Origin: Agelas oroides | Taxonomy: Eukaryota > Porifera > Demospongiae > Agelasida > Agelasidae | Length of the DNA stretch: 64,000 nt | Assembly (NCBI GenBank): GCA_949130485.1 | Contig: OX422184.1 | Coordinates: 15,226,405 to 15,290,404 of the forward strand | Reading direction: 5' to 3' | Shown here: in pieces, positions 44,201-50,020 of the stretch | Layout: each line of letters begins with the position of its first letter | Numbering within the stretch: position 1 is the stretch's first letter | Notes under the pieces: model-generated | What the model was told of the DNA's origin: nothing | What the model saw: the letters and a program-made list of their open reading frames with translations, nothing else | Databases searched by the model: none | Made by a program: the position numbers and the translations under genes

Positions 44201-44553
44201 CTTCTGCATGGGAGAACGAGAAAGAGGGAAAGGTTGCCTTGATTTGCAGTTGTACTCGGACAAATTCAAAGTATGTTTACACAAGTGTATGTAGAGAGAT
44301 CGCAGCTGTAGTTACCTATTGCAATGTCTTTTTGTTATTTAAGAAATGGGAGAGGCAGTCTGAAGAAGAACCAAGTGGTGTAAATGAATATGGTGACCTC
44401 CTTGTCTCAGTCTGCTGCCACTTGTGTGACTCATGCTGCTGCCAGAAGTGTACTGATGAAAAAACTAATGAAGAAATAGAGTTGGAAAGAGAGGAACTTT
44501 GTAAGCGCTTCACATGTTTCTTTAAAGGAGTCCTTGAGTTTATATTTGGGTAG
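13244..44553 (+). CDS. TPC1-like two-pore cation channel, 30 exons, about 904 aa
   Basis: Exons: 13244-13268, 17639-17691, 22710-22790, 23089-23298, 23794-23901, 24515-24645, 24786-24874, 26232-26263, 26341-26399, 26465-26564, 26768-26841, 26901-26998, 27571-27749, 27818-27869, 27939-27977, 28066-28116, 28280-28409, 29285-29380, 29467-29538, 40364-40430, 41091-41155, 41212-41327, 41392-41438, 41506-41598, 41698-41830, 41907-41924, 43552-43712, 43784-43822, 44184-44270, 44344-44553. Every junction uses GT/AG and all phases agree (2715 nt including stop). Two six-helix ion-channel repeats are joined by a lysine-rich linker, as in endolysosomal two-pore channels (Na+/Ca2+ release, PI(3,5)P2/NAADP signalling). 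Filter segments TTANHPDVM and VVNNWYIVM are conserved. 'LYITEGEKNDVFHQHP' favours TPC1 over TPC2/3. Exons 1-2 are the least certain: translation could instead start at ATG 17656 (890 aa). Confidence 0.88.
13592..13977. mobile_element. Harbinger-like MITE, about 386 bp
   Basis: Terminal inverted repeats of about 33 bp: left GGCCACTATTTGTTGTATAT... (from 13593) pairs with right ...GCAACAAATACTGGCC (to 13976). Both ends are flanked by TTA, the 3-bp duplication expected of PIF/Harbinger elements. No transposase is present. It lies in intron 1 of the channel gene. Confidence 0.75.
14455..14690 (+). repeat. Dispersed repeat copy
   Basis: About 235 bp, related to 25303-25555 and 52376-52557 (shared CACTGCAA.AACAAAGTT.TTATGTTAGCAAA, TGCAGTGGGAGCTGATACTTG, ACTACATTCTTTGAATTAG). 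A partial copy is at 15920-16020. The 52-kb copy has an internal deletion of about 75 bp. Class unknown; no coding capacity. Confidence 0.8.
15016..15227. repeat. Foldback element, about 212 bp
   Basis: Arms of about 58 bp: CACTGTGACCGCAAGGAGTC... (15016-15075) pairs imperfectly with 15170-15227 (…GGACTACTTGCTGTCACAGTG). The spacer is unique. Probably a MITE in intron 1 of the channel gene. Target duplication not identified. Confidence 0.7.
15260..15790. other. GC-rich repeat-like segment
   Basis: Begins CAGGGGTGGATCCAGGGGG and GGGGGGCCCACCCCCC, a terminus style common in MITEs. Plus-strand frames (15318-15698, 126 codons) have no recognisable domain. CpG density is higher than in surroundings, so this looks like an inserted element whose far end I cannot define. 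Confidence 0.35.
16021..16098 (+). repeat. GT/G-rich simple repeat ending in long poly-G
   Basis: TGTGTGTGGTGGGGAGGGG... grading into an uninterrupted G run of about 30 bases. Assembly length is unreliable here, and the strand could form G-quadruplexes. Confidence 0.9.
16260..17515. other. Intron 1 sequence without recognised genes
   Basis: Low-complexity-free intronic sequence. Frames at 17076-17378 and 16401-16598 show no known motif or paired splice sites. Confidence 0.4.
17515..17578 (+). repeat. (AT)n followed by poly-G
   Basis: About 16 AT units, a short T run, then about 20 G. Just upstream of channel exon 2. Confidence 0.95.
17639..17691 (+). CDS. Channel exon 2 (alternative first coding exon)
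   Basis: Acceptor TTTACAG, donor AAG|GTGATA. Reads D/TCSQQMPKSEKEQKENK in the phase that joins exon 1 (13244-13268, MADSAGVS) and exon 3 (DANNEVESK...). The joined N-terminus is short, hydrophilic and charged, as in the family's cytosolic N-termini. It contains its own ATG (17656). No counterpart exists upstream of the second gene copy. Confidence 0.55.
18510..18656 (-). pseudogene. Degraded LINE remnant
   Basis: Matches part of the 11.9-12.6-kb LINE (shared ACTTTGTACAAAGATACTAGATGG; GAGCAACTGCAAC.TA.TGTCATAGTCC.AGTCCCA.TGCTTGAG), with deletions. Too short and broken to code. Confidence 0.75.
20073..20204. repeat. Direct repeats flanking a small hairpin
   Basis: A 30-bp direct repeat (TCCAACGCTTCCTCTGGCCT…) occurs at 20073-20102 and 20175-20204. 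Between them GCATCTTGGGGTG (20121-20133) and CACCCCAAGATGC (20152-20164) form an inverted pair. The CACCCCAAGATGC word also occurs at about 19530 and, inverted, at 20440. Confidence 0.8.
20709..20997. repeat. Long imperfect inverted repeat (foldback)
   Basis: Arms of about 140 bp pair across a 9-base loop at 20856-20864. The centre is GCTAAGTGTGAG / CTCACACTTAGC. Further out, TTGCAGGGTGGAAGAAGAAG pairs with CTTCTTCTTCCACCCTGCAA, and GAGGTTCCATGG with CCATGGAACCTC. By eye about 85-90% arm identity. Minus-strand frames of about 90 codons cross it, without recognisable function. Confidence 0.88.
23089..26841 (+). CDS. Channel repeat I (exons 4-11)
   Basis: Exon 4 holds pre-S1 'LYITEGEKNDVF' and S1 (ITHLVATILLMLLALVE). 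Exon 5 holds S2 (about 'EIILHTFLIADVTLRAIW'). Exon 6 holds S3-S4 with 'HIRVTRSLRPLFFVD', a modestly charged S4. Exon 7 holds S5 (LDVLLVLLLMIAIFAVMG). Exons 8-10 hold the pore helix and filter (FVSLFITLTTANHPDVM). Exons 10-11 hold S6 (SAVFFVIFLVITLYLLTNVLLGVVY). The filter codon AAC is split between exons 9 and 10. The acceptor of exon 9 is AATAG at 26340, not the CAG at 26348, because only the former keeps frame and gives YFSTVEQ. Confidence 0.9.
24995..25300. repeat. CA/CATG-rich microsatellite, copy 1
   Basis: Long (CA)n with ACATGCACACATA interruptions in channel intron 7. The duplicate lies at 52043-52372. Long histidine/threonine or cysteine/valine frames here are repeat artefacts. Confidence 0.97.
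25303..25555 (+). repeat. Dispersed repeat copy (related to 14455)
   Basis: Full version of the family described at 14455-14690, in channel intron 7. Followed immediately by the foldback element at 25560. Confidence 0.8.
25560..25829. mobile_element. Foldback MITE, right arm truncated
   Basis: Left arm TTAGTAGGCACTACATTAAA… runs through 25690, then a TG/CA centre, then the beginning of the inverted arm (…GGACTAGACAGTGGGTTTAACAATTTACACA) which stops at 25829. The intact version is in segmental copy 2 (52561-52892). About 360 bp present there are missing here. Confidence 0.88.
26020..26109. repeat. AT-rich hairpin
   Basis: TCTAAACATAACCACAAAT (26020) pairs with ATTTGTGGTTATGTTTAGA (to 26109), and inner TTTGGATATTTTGAT pairs with ATCAAAATATCCAAA; a 12-base bulge separates the two stems on the right arm. 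Same structure in copy 2 at about 53380-53469. Confidence 0.9.
26901..27869 (+). CDS. Channel inter-repeat linker, EF-hand-like region (exons 12-14)
   Basis: Exon 12 begins 'EALKKAYDKLTENRVLDTDTF', aligned with the first EF-hand-like helix of TPC1. Exon 13 carries a basic insertion (KKIDIRRKRKSKNENGSH) and then 'LTPEEFYHFYEALDFKW', the second EF-like unit. The calcium-loop acidic residues are not convincingly preserved, so Ca2+ binding is doubtful. The basic patch is inferred to face the cytosol and could interact with phosphoinositides. Confidence 0.8.
27939..41598 (+). CDS. Channel repeat II (exons 15-24), split by a 10.8-kb intron
   Basis: S1 is in exon 16 (VVMANVLILFVYIAQ), S2-S3 in exons 17-18 and S4 in exons 18-19 ('RPVKLTRVLWIKGRYRKIM', Arg/Lys-rich). 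S5 is in exon 20 (AIMLLLVVYYFFAIIGMEAF). Exons 21-22 form the luminal loop with the sequon NHT and an NTTTT stretch. Exon 23 has the filter VVNNWYIVM, whose NNW is the determinant of Na+ selectivity in TPCs. Exon 24 begins S6 (YFMSFYIITL). Intron 19 (29539-40363) separates S4 from S5 and carries the hAT-like element, the LINE and the 594-bp TIR element. Confidence 0.88.
29059..29240. repeat. Poly-C tracts in channel intron 17
   Basis: Two runs of about 25 C (29059-29083, 29199-29221), the second followed by (CA)n. In segmental copy 2 the first is only about 8 C and the second about 17 C, which accounts for the 23-bp shift in offset between copies. Confidence 0.95.
29951..30019. repeat. Short hairpin
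   Basis: CTCGCGAAAGAGCGCCCA pairs with TGGGCGCTCTTTCGAG (16 of 18 bases) across about 35 bases. A related GTGGGTGGGCACTCTTTCA occurs at 30385. Possibly the end of a transposon fragment. Confidence 0.8.
30421..30697 (+). repeat. Tandem duplication, 180-bp period
   Basis: GAAGACAACGAGGAGAGACGC… (30421-30515) recurs at 30601-30697, each ending GTTGTGAAGACAAACCT.GCTACTT. Located in channel intron 19, CpG-rich relative to flanks. No coding function recognised. Confidence 0.8.
31576..33066 (+). repeat. Dispersed repeat, interrupted by a hAT-like insertion
   Basis: About 624 bp of repeat (31576-31699 plus 32567-33066) match the uninterrupted copy at 46539-47155. The left part contains TAGCCTAGTTGG, a perfect match to the Pol III A-box consensus, with a weak B-box-like GCTTCGA nearby. 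The right part contains an AACCCTAACCCTG stretch. Could be a tRNA-derived SINE or a MITE; not resolved. Confidence 0.85.
31700..32558. mobile_element. hAT-like non-autonomous insertion, 859 bp
   Basis: The copy of the host repeat at 46539-47155 reads straight through where this segment sits. The insert is bordered by an 8-bp duplication GGTGCTAC (31692-31699 and 32559-32566) and has short inverted ends (TAGATAATAGA / TCTATTATCTA). Eight-base duplications are typical of hAT transposons. No transposase domain is recognised; frames inside are short. The same insertion is in segmental copy 2 (59037-59895). Confidence 0.82.
33126..33540 (+). other. Open frames upstream of the LINE, unassigned
   Basis: Two consecutive open stretches in different frames: 33139-33360, and about 33340-33532 reading SGTVSVPREGSVSVSVKVFK then serine/lysine-rich sequence. 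A donor-like GTGAGC follows at 33518. It could be the LINE's 5' region or an exon-like fragment. Conserved unchanged in copy 2 (60463-60877). Confidence 0.3.
33707..35152 (+). pseudogene. LINE ORF1 (RNA-binding protein), broken
   Basis: Starts MESWVGSEDSLSGNV at ATG 33707. A frameshift lies near 33890-33920, a TAG at 34225 and a further frameshift near 34530. The C-terminal part (34700-35152) reads 'NRIILFNLPEAS…' then 'NAIRLGRHKPP' and 'RPRPILITLDSDWDKRLLL', matching the RRM-like core of CR1/L2-type ORF1 proteins. The N-terminal part is low-complexity serine-rich. Original length would be about 480 aa. Confidence 0.8.
35142..37833 (+). pseudogene. LINE ORF2 (AP endonuclease + reverse transcriptase), broken
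   Basis: Endonuclease motifs: 'TYNCRGW' (35180), 'IQEHWL' (35255), 'ITGDFNVDF' (35620) and 'SDHLPVFF' (35845), i.e. the N, E, GDFN and SDH residues. RT blocks: 'LIPKPGKD…NYRPIAL' (36527-36590), 'GCFLDASKAFD' (36762), 'VLSPILFIVY' (36948) and catalytic 'YADD' (37056). C-terminal 'LYGSALWRLSSSSLRSLK' and 'RKIWKLPWHCHTS' place it in the CR1/L2/Rex1 neighbourhood. Lesions include frameshifts near 35460, 35960, 36800-36940 and 37150, and stops at 36340 and 36793 (TGA inside the FDxV motif). Confidence 0.88.
37935..39319. other. Intron 19 sequence without recognised features
   Basis: AT-rich sequence. At 38600-38720 there is a purine-rich GGAACAGG/GAAACGGG stretch. A K/R-rich frame at 38468-38719 follows from it. 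No domains or splice-paired exons recognised. Confidence 0.4.
39329..39922. mobile_element. 594-bp TIR element with 9-bp target duplication
   Basis: Terminal inverted repeats of about 67 bp starting TAGCCTCGTCCCCAGGCCCC and containing GTTTGCGCATGCGCG. Flanked by perfect direct repeats GTATCTGTA (39320-39328 and 39923-39931). Nine-base duplications fit Mutator-like transposons, though the family is not proven. The interior has no transposase. Its tips match the mini-foldback at 9065-9108. Lies in channel intron 19. Confidence 0.88.
41698..44553 (+). CDS. Channel C-terminal tail (exons 25-30), cysteine-rich
   Basis: Exon 25 completes S6 (VVLQVSVAFILDAFANARK) and reads KKSRTNKNSCCCNQ. Exon 26 is an 18-nt microexon (GPANK). 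Exon 27 has 'PPAKWWKYLPYCIRMWRR'. Exon 29 has 'ITKEGYFCMGERERGKG'. The last exon carries 'SVCCHLCDSCCCQKC' and ends ELCKRFTCFFKGVLEFIFG. Clustered cysteines next to membrane and at the C-terminus are not a feature I know from vertebrate TPCs; palmitoylation or metal binding are possibilities. Stop TAG 44551-44553. Confidence 0.8.
41981..42623. mobile_element. TIR element in channel intron 26
   Basis: Nested inverted repeats: CTAGGGGTGTCTCTAGTTGC (41986) pairs with 42596-42620 (…GATTAGAGACACCC). Inner TCTAGGTTGAACTAC…GGCTCTTATCTCAC (42035-42077) pairs with GTGAGATAAGAGCC…TTCAACCTAGA (42464-42512). About 640 bp in all. A 109-codon plus-strand frame (42098-42427) lies between the arms without recognised function. 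Confidence 0.8.
42650..43500. other. Intron 26 sequence without recognised features
   Basis: No repeat or coding signal recognised between the TIR element and exon 27. Confidence 0.4.
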
Positions 44554-44811
44554 CTATTTCTTTACAAGATACAAAGGTGTGGTGTGCATGCAGTCTTTAC
44601 TTAGCCCTAGTGATCATGCAACTTTGTACACTTGACTATGATAGCTGATTCTAGTTTTCCATGTAGCTTTTATATAATTATGGATTCAGGCATGTGTGTG
44701 AATGTATGAATATAAATGTGTGATGCATTGGAGTTATACTTTATGCTTATTTATGTATCCATGGGTATGTGTGTGGTTTATTTGTTATGTTTATGTATCC
44801 TGACCAGCTGG

Positions 44812-44886
44812 CTAGCACATGTTCACACCTTCCTGTAGCACATGTTCACACCTTCCTGTATCACATGTTCACACCTTCCAGATCAC
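44812..44886 (+). repeat. Short tandem repeat, three copies
   Basis: Three copies of CACATGTTCACACCTTCC(T/A)G at 44817, 44839 and 44861 (about 22-bp unit), just past the channel's 3' end. Confidence 0.9.
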
Positions 44887-45210
44887 TTTCTGTACCTTTA
44901 GTAGCCTAGTCATATAAAAGGCTAAGTTCTGTATACTTGTTGGTTGGTTGAGAATATTTGAGTTGAGTAAAGTACTAGTGACTGCGTCCATAGATGAGAA
45001 CCGCGCATCTCACCACTTCGGCAGCGTGACAAAATGTATAAGTGCAAGTATATTGACATTGTATTTACAAATATAATTATTTCATCACACAAGTATACCT
45101 ACGAGTGACCAGAACAAAAAGGAAATATTTTACATGTACATAGATCCTTCAGTTTTTACAATACTGTTACACAGTACTTTTGCATCATTCTTACATTTTG
45201 TGCCATTTTT

Positions 45211-45597
45211 CCAAACATGCTTTATGGGGGTATGATTGCTATGTTGCAAACATGCTCCGTGGAGGTATGACTGCTATGTTCCAAACATGCTTTATGGAGG
45301 TATGACTGCTATGTTCCAAACATGCTCCATGGAGGTATGACTGCTATGTTCCAAACATGCTCCATGGAGGTATGACTGCTATGTTCCAGACATGCTTTAT
45401 GGAGGTATGACTGCTATGTTCCAAACATGCTTTATGGAGGTATGACTGCTATGTTCCAAACATGCTCCGTGGAGGTATGACTGCTATGTTCCAAACATGC
45501 TTTATGGGGGTATGACTGCTATGTTCCAAACATGTTTTATGGAGGTATGACTGCTATGTTCCAAACATGCTTTATGCATGGTATGACTGCTATGTTG
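45211..45597 (+). repeat. 35-bp minisatellite, 11 copies
   Basis: Exact 35-bp period of CCAAACATGCTTTATGGAGG TATGACTGCTATGTT (two parts shown), starting at 45211 with copies every 35 bases to 45561. Variants: TTTATGG/CTCCATGG/CTCCGTGG. Not CRISPR: there are no unique spacers. Confidence 0.97.
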
Positions 45598-45897
45598 CAA
45601 TTGCAATCTTTGTTGTATTTCAAAAGTGCTTTTAATTACAGCCTAGTAGAAAAATATTTGCGTTCAGGTTGATATTTCAAAGTGTGTTCTTACAGTTGAA
45701 AAAAATTAAATGGCCACGTAGTTGCTTGATAGGAGAGGAATAAAGTGGTAATTTTAGCGATGACTAGTGAGACATTTATTGCCATTATGTAATGCTCACC
45801 ATGACATGGTCTGTATGTGGAAAGCTGTGATGTAATTAAGTTGGTTAAGATGTGGCCTGGCGGAACCCCTCATGTGGTGGTCGGAACTTTGAAGATA

Positions 45898-45940
45898 AGC
45901 TTAAAAAAAATAAAATAAAAAAATAAAAAATAAAAAAGAA
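45898..45940 (+). repeat. A-rich AAAATAAA array
   Basis: Poly-A like run with T interruptions; possibly the tail of a retroposed sequence. Confidence 0.7.
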
Positions 45941-46028
45941 GGAGTTTAGCTAGTAGAGTGCTGTATAGTGTCAGTAGCTGTGAGTAGTGCGTAATGCCTG
46001 CTTGTGTCTAGAAGCAGCAGAAAGCATA

Positions 46029-46237
46029 GGCGTGCACAGCAGTAGAGGGTTGGGGGGGAGAAGCATGCACAAAATTTATGATATACAGCACCACTAGCCT
46101 TGTTTCCAGTCCTCCACCACAGCCATCGTCGTGAGTCACGTTGGCGTGCACAGCAGTAGAGGGTTGGGGGGGAGAAGCATGCACAAAATTTATGATGTAC
46201 AGCACCACTAGCCTCGTTTCCAGTCCTCCACCACAGC
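46029..46237 (+). repeat. 114-bp tandem duplication
   Basis: GGCGTGCACAGCAGTAGAGG… at 46029 repeats at 46143. Only a few substitutions separate the shared parts. Contains GGTTGGGGGGGAG. Confidence 0.95.
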
Positions 46238-46250
46238 TTTGGTCGCTTGC

Positions 46251-46276
46251 AGTACGAATAACGCGTTATTCGTACT
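46251..46276. repeat. Perfect 26-bp palindrome
   Basis: AGTACGAATAACG followed by its exact reverse complement, without loop. Confidence 0.97.
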
Positions 46277-46314
46277 GACTGGATGAGTGGACTTCTCTCT
46301 ATCTTGAGTTACAA

Positions 46315-46486
46315 AGAATGTCTGATCTACGAACCTAGCTAGCTAGCTGTAGATAACGCTAGACCACGCCAGACCCCCCCCCCCCCACCTCTCCGGGCGG
46401 CTGGGGGGGGGGGGTTAGCTATCTACAGCTAGCTAGCTAGGTTAGTTATCTACAGCTAGCTAGTAGGTACGTAGATCAGACATTCT
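46315..46486. repeat. Foldback with G/C-run centre
   Basis: AGAATGTCTGATCTACG…CTAGCTAGCTGTAGATAAC pairs with GTTATCTACAGCTAGCTAG…CGTAGATCAGACATTCT. An extra internal copy of CTACAGCTAGCTAGCTAGGTTAG sits on the right side. The centre holds poly-C and poly-G runs that themselves pair. Confidence 0.92.
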
Positions 46487-46538
46487 CATCCGCCCCCACG
46501 TAGTACCGCCACTAGCAGAAAGGCCACAGTGGCCAAGA

Positions 46539-47155
46539 CTGTATTTGTTGAGTAGGCCCAGGTCTCGCGGCCGTATGCATAGCCTAGTTGGTGACCGTGG
46601 CCAGGTGCTTCGAATGCTGGGCTGGGCTTTAACTAGAATACACAATTTATCGTTGGTGGTACACTCTGGTACCCAAGGGAGCTGAACGGTGGCTGTGTGT
46701 GGAACAGAGCCGTGAGTTGTTTAGCGACATAAGGGGGGGAGGTGGGGCTAGTAATGCTTGCTTCCACTCGTGAATGAGCCCCTCCCGTAGACAAGCTGTG
46801 AATTTCTTGAAATGTGCATTCATTTTGGTACAGTCCATTATTGCCAAGAGTAGTGACAAACATGAGTCTAGCCTGACTTTGAGAGTAGCTCTGAACAAAA
46901 GCTGGCACAGACTGATTTGAGATACATTGGTGGTTAGGACTCTACCTACAGTGAACGTGTAGATGCGTCCATCGAGTGGCAATTTTGGTTCATGAATATA
47001 TTAATGAGCTACTAAAACCCTTTTTTAAAATTAGGCAAAGCAAGATTGCCCTAAAGCAAACCCTAACCCTGAAACTAGGAGTAACCCTGGTCCTGACTGT
47101 AACCCAGGTTTATGATTTCGTTAACCCCCGCCGAGAGACTTCACCGCCACCTTAA
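46539..47155 (+). repeat. Dispersed repeat, uninterrupted copy
   Basis: Matches 31576-31699 plus 32567-33066 end to end and 58913-60403 in copy 2. It defines the empty site of the hAT-like insertion (junction GTTGGTGGTACACTCTGG at about 46651-46668). Confidence 0.88.
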
Positions 47156-48754
47156 TGCACACTTTACTATGATCTTACATGACCTCTGCGCAGCCGCTGG
47201 ATAGGGCCCCGTATATACGTCGCACTTTTTCGATCTGAAACCGCTAAACATCCCAGATCCCAGGCTAAATCAATATTGGACACATTACACTGGAATGACA
47301 AGTCAGTCTTATTGATCAATCGGTTAGCTTTGTCAAAGTTGGCGTAATCATATCTCCAGATGGTTCATTTGCTGGCTACACTGGGTGTAGGTTACGAGAC
47401 CATTTCAAGATAACTGAGTTACTCAGTGTCGGGATTACACTAACTGTGATGGAACAGACACTAGCACAAGATATATCAGGGTAGAGCTGCCAGAGCTGTT
47501 AAAATTGGTAGGATGAGGTACGATATGTGTAAGTACATAACTTTGTAAAAACTAGCTAAAAAGTGGATGGTGGTGGTTTCGAAAGTCGATATAAATCTCC
47601 CTAGAAAAATCACTGACATCTAAATTTTCAAAAACAGAATACATCTGAATTAGAAGGTGGCCAGTACCATGAGGCAATCTACACTTTCACGTTAACTGGA
47701 CAACCAAGAGACTGAATATGCTGCCAGGTAGCTTGATAGGTACAGACCACAATGTAAGGCCTATGTTTCCGTAAAGTAAAAGGTGGGCAGGGCCCAGTAA
47801 TGAGGCTGACTATGTTCATGTAAGAACTTTATGGTAATCTGGGTGGTCTGGGTGATGCGGCAGTCTGGCTTTTACACAGCCCATCACGCATTGTGCATGT
47901 AAGCTACATTATTTTTGTATGGAGTGGAAGGGGACTGCTGCTGGAATCCTGGATACTTGGGAGTGGGGGTTATACATGATAGCATGGTGAAATGAGGGAG
48001 TGTGAAGATCTTTGCTAATAGCAGAGCAAACTTGTTTCCTTTCTCATTATCCCGGCAAAGTCATGCACAAACAGCTAGCCTGAAAAGGCAAATGTGCGTA
48101 AGTACTTATGTTGATCATTATAACAGCTGTATGATCATGTTAGACCAGTGAGAGAGAATACATGCTCAGTGATGGTACTAGAGGGTAGACTAATGCATAC
48201 ACACGCAATCTACCACCTGATGTGGAAGTCGCTTGGCACATTGAAAATAACGTAGCTGCAAATATCCATCATGTGATGCCTGATTAGATTTTCTTTTAAA
48301 ACCCCCACACACAAATTTGTACTCGTTGAATGCTCTCAGGGCATGCATCTTCTTGAGACATTCACTCAAACCACAAAAACAACACAGCCTAAGTAAAAAT
48401 TTACTAGCTAAAATGACAAAATTTATACCACCCCTTTATGAGAAAATCCCTTCTTTCAGGATGCAAACAATGAAGTTGAAAGTAAACCAGATTCAACTGA
48501 GGGAGAGGGAGGTAGCAGTCCCCCAATAAGTGAACTCAAGGTAAGATGTAATACTGTTTTGAAAATGTTAGTGTCTGTTTAAATGGAGACTTTATTAGCT
48601 TCCTTCATTGGCATCCAATAATGTGTTTGGACAACAAATTCTTGGAGTGTATGCTCCATGATCAGCTTTGTTTGCCCAATAAGGTGAAAAATGTTGGACA
48701 TTGGCTGGATCCATCTACAACTCTGTATCATTCTATTTCTCTTTGCATACTCGG

Positions 48755-50020
48755 TCATATAATGATTTGTTTTATCCTACAATGTAGAGAAACTCTGTGA
48801 TTCCCTGAGCTTGATATTCTGTCCTGAAAGACAGGGACGTCCCGTGAGTAACACCCATACACCATTGTATGGTACCATTTAAGTCAAGTCATTAAAAGGG
48901 TATGTTCCTGCAGAGTAAGACTCTCCCAATTACCAAGTCTCATGACTTAAAATAGTTCCATGAGTAACACTTCATGCATTATTTTGAGTGGGAACATTTC
49001 GAGTCAAGCATGTGTCCCTGTTATCTTTACATCATTAGAGTAGTCCCAGTTGCTGCAGTTAAGTGCCAAAGGAATATGTGGAGAATCAAAAAGGATAATA
49101 TGTGAACAGCACATCTTTAAATCAAAATAAAAATGTTAATTAGCACAGTGTTAATCATACGTACACACATGAAAAAAAGATGAAAATGTAATGAAATTTA
49201 CAAGATGATGATTGTGGAATTCATTACATTGCAATTCGCAGTGCTGCAGTGCCCAGTGTAGCCTTACTTCACTGGCACTAACCTCATTCCCAGGTTCATG
49301 TGCGCGTATAAAAGCTAATACCTCGCTGAACAACAATTACCTAAGAGTGACAGCAGAGCTTTCCAAAGAACAAAAGAGAGTTTTAAGGAAGCGAGTGGCG
49401 ATCCTGAAGAGAAAGGAGAGGAAAGTGGAAGCAATTAGGAAGAGCTACTGTTTAAGTTTCAGTGGGGAACAATTGTAAGAAATGACCTTCAATTTATTTT
49501 TTTATATTTTGGTGCTGAGGAGAACAAGTTTGGGGGGGGGGGGGGGGGGGGGGGGGTGGTGGTGACAACAAATTTGTCATGACACTCTTTTCAGCTAATA
49601 TGGAAGTGAGAATAAGAACCAGTGACATTTGGTAATGGTCAAAATAGCAATCTGTTTCAAGTCAAGGCTGTTCTCAGGCTGCCTGTGTTGCAATGATGCT
49701 TCTTGCTAACCTGAACATTCCCTTATGCCCTTATAAACAGTGACCTGAAAATAACCTTCCATCAACAGTTTGTGTAACAGAGAGTGGACATCGCCTTCCT
49801 AATGTCTAAGAACACAATTCAATGTTTGTAAGGGGTCAAACTTGGCTCAAGAAAATTCCCCCCCTTAAAGTTGTCTCGCATCTCGCATATATATATACAC
49901 ATAATTTTTGTATAGAGCTAGTCTTGTTCTCAGGCCTTGTTTCCCCTAAGCAGCATATACTTAAAGCACTTTGTGGTAGAGCTTTTGTTGTTGCAAGTGA
50001 AAGAAAAATGCATAGGTACC
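48755..50020. mobile_element. 1.26-kb insertion specific to copy 2
   Basis: Copy 1 reads GCATACTTGGAATGAAGC continuously (about 23008-23025), whereas copy 2 has about 1.26 kb between the same flanks. It contains a poly-G run (49531-49556), an AT-rich body and a lysine/arginine-rich frame at 49212-49478 (…LSKEQKRVLRKRVAILKRKE). No TIRs or target duplication found by eye, so the mechanism (insertion here or deletion in copy 1) is open. Confidence 0.6.

Noticed and set aside
45211-45597. CRISPR-like regular repeat
   Set aside because: Repeats are head to tail with no unique spacers, and the context is a eukaryotic genome.
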